Part shown: piece by piece, positions 8,939 through 16,156 of the stretch | Numbering within the stretch: the stretch's first letter is position 1 | Layout: every line of letters starts with the position of its first letter | Source of the DNA: DASXRU01 sp039933315 | GTDB lineage: Bacteria; Acidobacteriota; Blastocatellia; Pyrinomonadales; Pyrinomonadaceae | Direction: 5' to 3' | Length of the DNA: 30,527 nucleotides | NCBI GenBank assembly: GCA_039933315.1 | Contig: JBDTOI010000031.1 | Span: 1-30,527, forward strand | The notes under the pieces: generated by a model | Databases searched by the model: none | Told to the model about the DNA's origin: nothing | What the model saw: only the letters and a program-made list of their open reading frames with translations | Made by a program: the position numbers and the translations under genes

Positions 8939-9922
8939 ATGAAAACAACTGCTAAAACCATTTTGCTTGCAGCCCGGCAAACGCTGCGTCACTGGAAGAC
9001 ACTCGTCATCTTTGGCGTCCTGTATGCAGGGCTGTTGGGATCGCTGTACGGCTTCATAGCGACGCGCGTGGCCACGGTGGGCCAGGTGGCGTTGACACTG
9101 GTTTTCCTTTTGCTAATCCCGGCGAGCTTCTTTTTGCTGCAAGCCGCCATCATTCATAACGCGCGTGATAGCAGGATAGAGTGGCGGCGTGCGCTCTCGA
9201 GTTCAGGCAAACTCGTAGTGGTAACGGTGCCATTCATCCTTCTGGGTATAGCGCTCTTCGTAATTCTGAATCGCTGGGAACCTCAAGCTCCTGCCGGAAT
9301 AGCGTTGCCTTCATCATGGTCATCCGGGGGCAACTGGTCACCTTCCACCGGGCAGCCTGCCTCCACGTCTCTTCATTGGCCCACGGTTCTGTTCGCGACC
9401 GTGCGCTGGTTAATCTTTGGCGTGGTGCTGCCTTTGATGACGATTAGTTTGTGGATTGAAGCAGTGAATTACGAATGGCGCGCCATGGTGAGCGGTGGTG
9501 CCCGTTCGGTGTTGCAGAGGATCGGCCGGGTCATGGCGCAAGCGTTCGCCCCGGAATCCGTGATCACGTACACGGCAGGCCTGGTTCTCTTTGCGTTGAT
9601 TCCTTATGCCCTGCTCTTCGTTTCCATACCGGTGAAAGGCACGCGGACTGAGTTCGCGATTTTCGCCGGCCGTCTGGTGTTGGTTTTTCTCTTTACCCTT
9701 TTTGGGTGGGTGCTGACCATCGCGACGCTAACGCGCCACGCCTTTTCTCAACTACCGCGAAGCGGTTGTGCCCTCCAGCCCAGGGTTGCCGCCGCGGCTA
9801 CCCTGGGTATGGAATCCAAATCCGTCTCAACCCCGATGGGGTTGTGTCGTCTTTTTTACGCCGCCACCCAACGTAGCCGCGGCGGCAACGTTGGGCTGGA
9901 AGTCACAACCGCTTCACGGTAG
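8939..9922 (+). CDS. Polytopic membrane protein of the macroglobulin operon
   Basis: I do not recognise a named family. The 327-residue product has about six hydrophobic segments (near 21-40, 48-72, 92-110, 148-172, 207-230 and 242-262). A Ser/Trp/Pro-rich loop lies at about 112-145. It starts 5 bases after the macroglobulin stop, so it is probably translated with it. The reading frame runs into a palindromic element at about 9752, so the last 50 or so residues (after AFSQLPR) are repeat-derived and the original C-terminus was probably near residue 270. A role as membrane partner of the macroglobulin is inferred only from position. Confidence 0.8.
   Translation: MKTTAKTILLAARQTLRHWKTLVIFGVLYAGLLGSLYGFIATRVATVGQVALTLVFLLLIPASFFLLQAAIIHNARDSRIEWRRALSSSGKLVVVTVPFILLGIALFVILNRWEPQAPAGIALPSSWSSGGNWSPSTGQPASTSLHWPTVLFATVRWLIFGVVLPLMTISLWIEAVNYEWRAMVSGGARSVLQRIGRVMAQAFAPESVITYTAGLVLFALIPYALLFVSIPVKGTRTEFAIFAGRLVLVFLFTLFGWVLTIATLTRHAFSQLPRSGCALQPRVAAAATLGMESKSVSTPMGLCRLFYAATQRSRGGNVGLEVTTASR
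9752..9922. repeat. 171-bp inverted-repeat element at the 3' end of the membrane-protein gene
   Basis: The terminal 49-base arms 9752-9800 and 9874-9922 are inverse copies with about six mismatches. They share GAAGCGGTTGTG, CCAGCCCA and TTGCCGCCGCGGCTA. The centre holds CAACCCCGATGGGGTTGTG (9828-9846), a smaller palindrome that recurs at 23428. The right arm contains the TAG that ends the membrane-protein frame. It has no transposase and looks like a non-autonomous palindromic element. Confidence 0.8.
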
Positions 9923-9980
9923 GAAATCTGGTACACGGCTGATTCAGTAACCGATTAACTTAATCAAAGGTTTCTCAAAG

Positions 9981-12881
9981 ATGATGGACGCCAGTAGAGG
10001 TTTTCAACAGTTGACACAATCAAGGCTAACGCTGTGCGCTGCGGTGTCCATGGTTGTTTTGCTGATTGCTCTTTCCCAACCCTCCGCCTGGGCGCCAAAT
10101 CTCGTCTTCTCCAACCAGCCAGTGGTTTCCGAAGCAGACCTTGATGCCGCTTTGCAGCGCACGGCCACCGCCACTCTCGGCTCGCGTAAAGGCACCATCA
10201 TCGTTCTTGATCCGCAGAGCGGCCGCGTTCGCGCCGTAGTAAACCCATCAATAGCATTCGGGCGTGCGTCGGCGCCCGGCTCAACTATCAAACCATTCGC
10301 CGCCCTGACAGGGTTGCGCAGTAACTTGATCGACAAAAACTCTCGCCTGATTTGCCGGGAACGTTACGCACATAACGAGGTCGACACTGCCTGTTCGCAC
10401 ACGAAAGATTTGCCTCCGCTTGGTCCGGCGACAGCTATCGCTTACTCCTGCAACTACTATTTCGCCAGACTGGGCGAAGGATTACGCGAGCCTGAGTTCC
10501 GCGCCACGCTTTCCTCATTCGGATTTGGCCGGCGCACCGGCATAAACATGAAAGATGAAGCGGCAGGTACCGTTGCCGGCGGCAAGTGGACTCCTTATGC
10601 GGTGCTAGGTGAAGGCGCTTATACGCAAGTCACCGCGGGCCAATTGATCAGCGCTTATGCAGCGCTGGTGAACGGAGGGAAGCTCTTCAGACCGGAGATT
10701 GCCGGGGCAAACGATTTCCAGCCTACGATGCCTGAGATGATTGAGATTGACCCGGCGCATCGCACCGAAATCGTTACGGGAATGTTGGGCGCAGTCCAGT
10801 TCGGCACCGCCAAACGGGCGGCCCTTGAGTCTGCTCCTCTTTACGTGTTCGGCAAGACTGGAACTTCAACTCTCAGCCGCGGCTTTCGTACGCAGGGATG
10901 GTTCGTTGGTTTTGCGGGCGACAGTGAACCTCCCGGAATCCCTCCAGAGAGCGTGCGTCTTGCCGTACTGGTTTTGGTGGATCGATCGCATGGCTCAGAT
11001 GCGGCCGCACTGGCGCGACCGGTCTTTGAGGAATTCTCGCGCCTGAGCGCGCAAGAGCGGCAAGCGGAGAAAAAGGGCAATGAGACAAGCGGGCACGACA
11101 TGAGCGCGAACGGAGTGGTTCCCGCTTCCCTAAGTGGTAATTCCCTTTCCTCATCTACCGTTCGCGTTCATCTGGTGCGGGAAAACGTCACGCTTGATCT
11201 TTCGTTCGAAGACTATGTTCTCGGCGTGGTTAACACGGAGGGAAGCGTGGAGGATCAACCCGAAGCTTTACGCGCTCTGGCAATCGCTGCCCGAACCTAC
11301 GCCACAAAAAATCGCGGCCGTCACGAACGCGAAGGCTTCGACTTCTGCACCACCACCCACTGCCAACGCTTCGCCGTGGCACAGACTTCAGTCTGTGATA
11401 CTCCTCGCATCATCGACTCCGTCAGGTCCACCACTAACGAGGTACTACTCGACCACCGCGGCCAAATCGCCGACACATACTTCGGCGCTTCCTGCGGCGG
11501 CGCCACCGCGAACATCCAAACCCTCTGGGGCGGCCAAAGGTTAACTTACTTGCGCGGTGTCCATGACGATTACTGCGCTGCGATGCCCCATCACGACTGG
11601 CTCGACGTGATATCCCGTCCCCAGCTACTGGCCGCACTCAACAGCGACCCGCGGACAAATATCGGCTCCCGGCTCGATGACATCGTCGTAACCCGCCGCG
11701 ATGACTCAGGACGCGCCGAGATGGTCAGTCTGGAAGGCGAGCAGCGAAAGATTGTACGCGGCTGGGACTTCAAGATAATCGTCGGCCGTTCGCTGGGCTG
11801 GAACAAGCTGAAAAGCTCGAAGTTCTCGATCACACGATCAGGAAATGATTTCGTCTTTCGCGGCAGCGGCTTTGGCCATGGCCTCGGCCTCTGCCAGGAA
11901 GGCGCGCACGTGATGGCCCAGCGCGGGATGAACTACCGGCAAATCCTTGAGCATTACTTTCCCGGAATTACGTTGGGGCGAGTTTCCACAATTGCTGAGC
12001 TGGTGAGTTCGTCTACGCACCCGCGCGACGGCACAATTTTGGAGTGCGCCGACCTGTCGGCGCTTTCGCCCGGCTGCGACCTGACGCAACCTTTTTCAGC
12101 GAGTACCGGAGCAACGCGGCGCCAAGCCGCCGCAGGCCAGAGCGGTGACAGGTCACCGCACTCCAAAGCTACCCCGCCCTGGAAAGCGGATCTCCTTCCC
12201 TCCGCGCAAATGCCCTTGAACCGTTTTTCTCTGCGTGAATCAAACACCCGGGTGAATCTATCCAGCGAAAACTTTCGCGTCACATATCCTTCGCAACTTG
12301 ATCGCCGTGATGCCGAGTTTGTGTTAAAGACGCTGGAGACGGATCGCGCCGACCTATTAAGGAGAATCTCATCCACATCAATTGTCGCTTCTTTTCCTAC
12401 GCTGGAGGTGCATATCAACAACACTACGGGAGACTTTGTGGGGCGGACGGGCCAACCATGGTGGGCGGCGGCCGCAACCCGCGGGAATCATATCGAATTG
12501 CAGCCGCTCGCCGTTCTGAAACGTCGCGGTGTGCTGGCAACTACGCTACGCCATGAACTGGCGCATGCATTCATCCATGCGGCCGGACATGGGCGCACTC
12601 CCCGATGGCTGGAGGAGGGCTTTGCCTTACACCTGGCCGGCGAAGGAAAAATGATATTGCGATACCCCAGCAGAAGCCCGACCGTGAGGGAGGGCTCGCT
12701 TGAAGAATTGGAAAGCAAACTCTCGCAGCCAGTCTCGGCGGACCAGATGCGCGCCCTCTACGCCGCAGCCTATCGCGAAGTCAGCCGGATGATTCAATCG
12801 GAAGGTGAAGCAGGAGTCTGGCGGCGAATTGCCGGGCAGAAGCCCAAAGTGGGTGTTCAGTTCCGCTCGTTCAGGGCATAG
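9981..12881 (+). CDS. Penicillin-binding transpeptidase / SpoIID-LytB / HExxH fusion protein
   Basis: This 966-residue exported protein has one N-terminal membrane segment (about 16-33). A transpeptidase domain (about 65-350) carries all three penicillin-binding motifs: STIK at 101-104 with the nucleophile S101, SCN at 156-158 and KTGTS at 292-296. A SpoIID/LytB domain (about 395-665) follows, with E420 in the position of the catalytic glutamate, QPEALRALAIAARTYA, and GSGFGHGLGLCQEGA (628-642). The C-terminal region has HELAH (858-862) and LEEG (877-880), as in gluzincin metallopeptidases. SpoIID proteins cleave peptidoglycan glycan strands and transpeptidases cross-link the peptides, so one chain appears to cut and join wall. 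Two palindromic repeats lie in frame (11376-11398 and about 12038-12168), the second in the linker before the peptidase-like part. The gene follows the macroglobulin operon by 58 bases. The domain calls are firm; the combined activity is inferred. Confidence 0.9.
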   Translation: MMDASRGFQQLTQSRLTLCAAVSMVVLLIALSQPSAWAPNLVFSNQPVVSEADLDAALQRTATATLGSRKGTIIVLDPQSGRVRAVVNPSIAFGRASAPGSTIKPFAALTGLRSNLIDKNSRLICRERYAHNEVDTACSHTKDLPPLGPATAIAYSCNYYFARLGEGLREPEFRATLSSFGFGRRTGINMKDEAAGTVAGGKWTPYAVLGEGAYTQVTAGQLISAYAALVNGGKLFRPEIAGANDFQPTMPEMIEIDPAHRTEIVTGMLGAVQFGTAKRAALESAPLYVFGKTGTSTLSRGFRTQGWFVGFAGDSEPPGIPPESVRLAVLVLVDRSHGSDAAALARPVFEEFSRLSAQERQAEKKGNETSGHDMSANGVVPASLSGNSLSSSTVRVHLVRENVTLDLSFEDYVLGVVNTEGSVEDQPEALRALAIAARTYATKNRGRHEREGFDFCTTTHCQRFAVAQTSVCDTPRIIDSVRSTTNEVLLDHRGQIADTYFGASCGGATANIQTLWGGQRLTYLRGVHDDYCAAMPHHDWLDVISRPQLLAALNSDPRTNIGSRLDDIVVTRRDDSGRAEMVSLEGEQRKIVRGWDFKIIVGRSLGWNKLKSSKFSITRSGNDFVFRGSGFGHGLGLCQEGAHVMAQRGMNYRQILEHYFPGITLGRVSTIAELVSSSTHPRDGTILECADLSALSPGCDLTQPFSASTGATRRQAAAGQSGDRSPHSKATPPWKADLLPSAQMPLNRFSLRESNTRVNLSSENFRVTYPSQLDRRDAEFVLKTLETDRADLLRRISSTSIVASFPTLEVHINNTTGDFVGRTGQPWWAAAATRGNHIELQPLAVLKRRGVLATTLRHELAHAFIHAAGHGRTPRWLEEGFALHLAGEGKMILRYPSRSPTVREGSLEELESKLSQPVSADQMRALYAAAYREVSRMIQSEGEAGVWRRIAGQKPKVGVQFRSFRA
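11376..11398. repeat. ACTTCAGTCTGT-family repeat inside a coding region
   Basis: GTGGCACAGACTTCAGTCTG and the three following bases are read in frame as VAQTSVCD within the SpoIID domain (about residues 466-473). The copy is identical to intergenic copies of the family. It sits after CQRF, where related domains vary in length. Confidence 0.85.
12038..12168. repeat. 131-bp inverted-repeat element inside a coding region
   Basis: The ends TTTGGAGTGCGCCGACCTGT (from 12038) and an inverse copy ending at 12168 (CACCGCACTCCAAAG) bracket about 80 bases. The outer GGAGTGCG/CGCACTCC ends match the family at 940 and 30413. The element encodes about residues 686-729 of the fusion protein, a Ser/Ala/Gly-rich linker with no domain features. 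Confidence 0.75.
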
Positions 12882-14728
12882 GCCAGCAGGCGATTGTCCT
12901 GGGAAGTGTAAAGCAGGTCCGCGGCTTCGTCGCTGACGAAGCGCTCATCCAACGACCCCAGACGGATCGAGCGTTCGACAACGCCAGTGTTCACGTTCAC
13001 ACCCGCCAGACCATTGCCGCGACTAAGCCCGGTGTAGAAATACATCCAATGGCCGCGTAACGTTGCCAGCCGCCGCCGGCGCCAGAGGTAACGCGAAAGC
13101 CTCTCCAGCTGATGCGCCGGATCCAGCCGGTCCATCAGGCGCTCTTCCACGTCGATCGAAGGCCGCGGCAACGAATCCATCGACGGTCGTGGTAGCGAGT
13201 CAATGGAGGCCCGTGGTAATCCCGACCGGCCAAGTGACGAAATCTGCCGCGCGCGCGACAGCATGCCAAAAGATGTAATGCGATCGCGCACATATTCCCG
13301 GCCATAGTCCGAAGCCAGGCTGGTCAAACTGGGAAGCGCCTCGCGCACCGCCAGCCCCGACCAGCGCACACTGGTGACTGCATTAACTAATTGAATGCCG
13401 CGAAAAGCCGTCGTGGCCGCACCGCCATAGCGAAAGTAAAGCGCGGTCGCGCGCGCCGCCACCGCGGCAATTGTGCGCAAGACACCACGCCCCGGCGGAT
13501 CGTGGCGCGATCGCCAAACCTCACGACCACTGGCAAAGTCAAAGGCCGCCACTTCGTTAGTGCCCCCCATCACGCCTTCACCGCGTTCATTCAACAACAC
13601 GAACGCAGCGTTCTTAACATGATGGGAGGTCTTCGCGCGTCGCTTGCCGGTTGCGGCCTCCAGCACGATCAGATCGTCGCGGTCGGCGAGCACTATGGTG
13701 TTGGCGTCAAGCAGACCGAAGTTCGTTATTCCTTTGTCGGCGCCTTTGTAACGCCAGCGGACCTTCCCCTTTTCCAGGTCGATGGCGCTGACACCATAGG
13801 GGCCGCGGGATACTGTCTCGCCATCCTGCAGACGCGCAAACTGCCCGCCGGTGCGCACGTAAAGTACGTCGTGCGTCAGGATCATCTCCGGTACGGAGCC
13901 CAGGTCTTTTGCTTCCCAAACCGTATCGCCAGTCGAGCGCGAGATGGCCCGCACGTGCCCGCGCCCCGAAACATACAGGTAACGCTCGTCCGCGACGGGA
14001 TCGGCCTCAGTCAGGGCCAGGCCCTCTTCATTCACGCGAAACTTTTCGCGCTGCCGAGCTTTGCCGTTGGCGGCATCGAGCGAGGTTACCCCTTCGTAAA
14101 AGAGGTAAAGCCGTCCACTTAAAAACACCGGCGCGCGGTAATTGTCGAGCGTGTAGGGCACGTCCTCGCCCTCTTTCCAGCGCGCCGGCATCATCTCCAC
14201 ATCGCTTTCCAGCTCGTACTTCCAAAGCTCCTTGCCGGCGCTGAGATCGAAAACGTGAACTACGGGTTTGCGCTTGAAGCCATCGCGAGGTTTGTTACGC
14301 GCGTCGCGCACGAAGACAAGGGCCAGGCGATTGGTATTTTGGTCCAGGGCCATCTGCATCACTGAGCCACGCACCTTGTCACTGCGCCAGAGCGTATCGC
14401 CGGTCATCAGGTCAGCGGCCTCGACTCGAGTTTTACTGTCCGACTCCAGGTTCATCAGCAAAATGTCGGTGCCGGGTACCGCGGCCACATCTGTCTCGTC
14501 GAGCTTCACATTCTTGCGCCGCCAGAGGATGTCGCCAGTGTCGCCGTCCACGGCATAAAGCGACTTCTCCGTTCCCACGACCAGCACGCCAAGTTCAGTT
14601 GATTGGTAGAAGCGGATGTCTCCATCCAGCTTTGCCGACCACCGTTGCGCAGCGAAGGCTTGCGGCGCGAAGGCGCAGAGCAGAAGGAGGAAGACGCAAT
14701 GAACTGGTGAGCGTGATTGACTTCGCAT
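12857..14728 (-). CDS. Secreted PQQ-type beta-propeller repeat protein
   Basis: This 623-residue protein has a clear signal peptide ending near AFA-AQ. It has repeated beta-propeller blades of the PQQ/WD type, each with a G-x-x-x-W core: GDILWRRK, GDTLWRSD, GKELWKYE, GDTVWEAK, GKVRWRYK and GREVWRSR. Such propellers are either quinoprotein dehydrogenases or BamB-like scaffolds; no dehydrogenase active-site signature is evident, so a scaffold or binding role is likelier. Near residues 505-535 there is a short tandem repeat of (S/G)LPRxSxD. The start is ATG at 14728, overlapping the TGA of the upstream toxin-like gene by one base; a GTG at 14731 would overlap by four. The 3' end overlaps the convergent fusion gene by 25 bases, leaving no room for a terminator. 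Confidence 0.85.
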   Translation of the reverse strand: MRSQSRSPVHCVFLLLLCAFAPQAFAAQRWSAKLDGDIRFYQSTELGVLVVGTEKSLYAVDGDTGDILWRRKNVKLDETDVAAVPGTDILLMNLESDSKTRVEAADLMTGDTLWRSDKVRGSVMQMALDQNTNRLALVFVRDARNKPRDGFKRKPVVHVFDLSAGKELWKYELESDVEMMPARWKEGEDVPYTLDNYRAPVFLSGRLYLFYEGVTSLDAANGKARQREKFRVNEEGLALTEADPVADERYLYVSGRGHVRAISRSTGDTVWEAKDLGSVPEMILTHDVLYVRTGGQFARLQDGETVSRGPYGVSAIDLEKGKVRWRYKGADKGITNFGLLDANTIVLADRDDLIVLEAATGKRRAKTSHHVKNAAFVLLNERGEGVMGGTNEVAAFDFASGREVWRSRHDPPGRGVLRTIAAVAARATALYFRYGGAATTAFRGIQLVNAVTSVRWSGLAVREALPSLTSLASDYGREYVRDRITSFGMLSRARQISSLGRSGLPRASIDSLPRPSMDSLPRPSIDVEERLMDRLDPAHQLERLSRYLWRRRRLATLRGHWMYFYTGLSRGNGLAGVNVNTGVVERSIRLGSLDERFVSDEAADLLYTSQDNRLLAYALNERN

Positions 14729-15060
14729 CACAGGTACTCGATCTGTCCCACCATTTCTTCTGGCAGCATAACTTCGTAAACGAGAATAAGTGCTTCTATG
14801 ATTTCTCTAAGCGACTGATTTGCATTGTAGAACGCAACGCCTGAATGATCCGCGATATTGTCCGCCAAGCCAAGGAAATCCTGATCGCGGGTAACAAGCA
14901 CTCGGCCTTCAGAACGCGCAAAGCGAAAATGAGCCTCATCGTCTTTCGTTCGCAGGCCTGCTTCGTTAGTTGTTATCACGTTGATGCCGGCGCGACGCAG
15001 GGCGGTAGCGATTGCTGGATCAACGTGTTCGTCAAGGTGGAAACGAATGCGGTCAGCCAT
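14728..15060 (-). CDS. DUF5615 PIN-like protein, putative toxin
   Basis: The 110-residue protein matches the DUF5615 PIN-like family. Acidic residues fit a metal-dependent nuclease site: D10 and E11 in FHLDEHVD, D40/D41 in TKDDEAH, and D59 and D61 in VTRDQDF. Members are regularly paired with DUF433 proteins as VapBC-like toxin-antitoxin modules. Here it overlaps the upstream DUF433 gene by 8 bases and the downstream propeller gene by one base. The key acidic residues are all present, so it may be active. RNase activity is assumed from the fold and has not been shown for this subfamily. Confidence 0.85.
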   Translation of the reverse strand: MADRIRFHLDEHVDPAIATALRRAGINVITTNEAGLRTKDDEAHFRFARSEGRVLVTRDQDFLGLADNIADHSGVAFYNANQSLREIIEALILVYEVMLPEEMVGQIEYL

Positions 15061-15352
15061 GGGAGAGCGCCTGCAGTTTTTGGCGCAGGCGTGAGGGATT
15101 ATTCTTTCGGAATGCTTCCGCTAGGGCTTCTTCCTCGTCCAGGCTCTGGTCAATTTCGTCTTTGTGATCGTAGTAATACGCCATTGCCGAATACACCGCA
15201 GCTAGGGGCAGATCATACGTTCCGGCTATTTCTTCCATGGCGCGGCCGAGTCGCCGATGCATGAGTACTATGTCGGCAACGGTGATCCGCGTTCCCGCTA
15301 TCCGCGGCTTGCCGCCGCGAGTGCCCGATGTGGCTTCAATGTGATTCGACAT
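15053..15352 (-). CDS. DUF433 protein, putative antitoxin
   Basis: This 99-residue protein has the DUF433 pattern. GKPRIAGTRITVADIVLMHRR is followed by a helix-turn-helix-like segment (MEEIAGTYDLPLAAVYSAMAYYYDHKDEID) and an acidic C-terminal helix that probably wraps the toxin. The antitoxin-first order, tight overlap with the DUF5615 gene and small size are typical of type II modules, where the antitoxin also represses the operon. No clear operator palindrome or promoter was seen in the 74 bases upstream, so transcription could also come through from the adenosyltransferase gene. Confidence 0.87.
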   Translation of the reverse strand: MSNHIEATSGTRGGKPRIAGTRITVADIVLMHRRLGRAMEEIAGTYDLPLAAVYSAMAYYYDHKDEIDQSLDEEEALAEAFRKNNPSRLRQKLQALSHG

Positions 15353-15426
15353 AGACGTTGTTTGCTCAGAATTGTCCTGGTACGAGGCTATGCTACTACA
15401 GAACGTTCAAGGGAAACAGGGGCCAT

Positions 15427-16002
15427 TCAGAACTCAATCCCCTGTTGCGCTTTGATGCCTGCCTGGAATGGATGCTTGATCTCGGTCATCTCGGTAACCA
15501 GATCGGCAGCTTCAATCAGCGCCGCGGGCGCGTCGCGACCGGTAACAACGATGTGCAAGGCCCGCTGGGCCGCGCGAATCGAGCGAAACTCTTCAACCAC
15601 TTCATCGACCGGCAGCATCGCATAACTCAGCACGTAAACCAGCTCATCAAAGACCAGCAGATCGTATTCGCCGCTGCGCATCTTCTCCACGCACAGTTCC
15701 CAGGTCGCCCGCGCCGTGGCCCGATCCTGCTCCGGGTTCTTAGTGTCCCAGGTGAACCCATCGCCCATCGTATGCACTTCGATGCCGAGTTTCTCTGCCG
15801 AGATGTGTTCGCCGTAGCGATCGTGGCGCGACTTCATGAACTGGATCATGCAGCAATTCAGACCACGCCCGGCGGCCCGCATCATCAGCCCGAGGGCACA
15901 GGTGGTTTTGCCCTTGCCGTTGCCGGTATGGACCATCAAGAGGCCTTTGGTCTGCTCCTGATAATCCTTGCGCCGCCATTTATATTTCTTTTCGGTAGTC
16001 AT
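15427..16002 (-). CDS. cobO: Cob(I)yrinic acid a,c-diamide adenosyltransferase (CobO/BtuR type)
   Basis: The enzyme transfers adenosyl from ATP to cobalt(I) in corrinoids to make adenosylcobalamin or its precursors. The 191-residue protein has the P-loop GNGKGKTT (27-34), the QFMKSRHDRYGE region, FTWDTKNPEQD and DELVYVLSY, all typical of CobO/BtuR. I prefer the ATG at 16002. A GTG at 16023 would add seven residues, but it lies inside a palindromic repeat. No other cobalamin biosynthesis gene and no cobalamin riboswitch is nearby, so a salvage role is as likely as de novo synthesis. It lies downstream of nrnA on the same strand, separated by a large hairpin. Confidence 0.94.
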   Translation of the reverse strand: MTTEKKYKWRRKDYQEQTKGLLMVHTGNGKGKTTCALGLMMRAAGRGLNCCMIQFMKSRHDRYGEHISAEKLGIEVHTMGDGFTWDTKNPEQDRATARATWELCVEKMRSGEYDLLVFDELVYVLSYAMLPVDEVVEEFRSIRAAQRALHIVVTGRDAPAALIEAADLVTEMTEIKHPFQAGIKAQQGIEF

Positions 16003-16016
16003 TTTCGGAACTTGGG

Positions 16017-16121
16017 GTTTCACGCAAAGGCGCTAAGAAAGGAAAGACATAAGGCGCAAAGAGGAGTCACTCAACCCTTTGCGCCTTTCGATTTTCCTTT
16101 CTTGGCGTCTTTGCGTGAAAC
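16017..16121. repeat. Nested inverted repeat between nrnA and cobO
   Basis: The outer arms GTTTCACGCAAAGGCGCTAA (16017 onward, about 29 bases) and the inverse at 16093-16121 enclose a second perfect pair, AAGGCGCAAAG (16051-16061) and CTTTGCGCCTT (16077-16087). A related single copy is at 23243-23289. It would form a strong hairpin in the transcript and could act as a processing or attenuation site between the two genes. Confidence 0.8.
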
Positions 16122-16156
16122 CTCAAGACTCGCTAAGGACGAGTTCGGAACTAGTT

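Noticed and set aside
13391..14122. Long plus-strand open frame opposite the beta-propeller gene
   Set aside because: The minus-strand gene has a signal peptide and propeller repeats; this frame has no features and is a shadow.
16003..16156. Cobalamin riboswitch upstream of the adenosyltransferase gene
   Set aside because: The region is only about 150 bases and consists of a nested inverted repeat; no B12-box-like sequence was seen.
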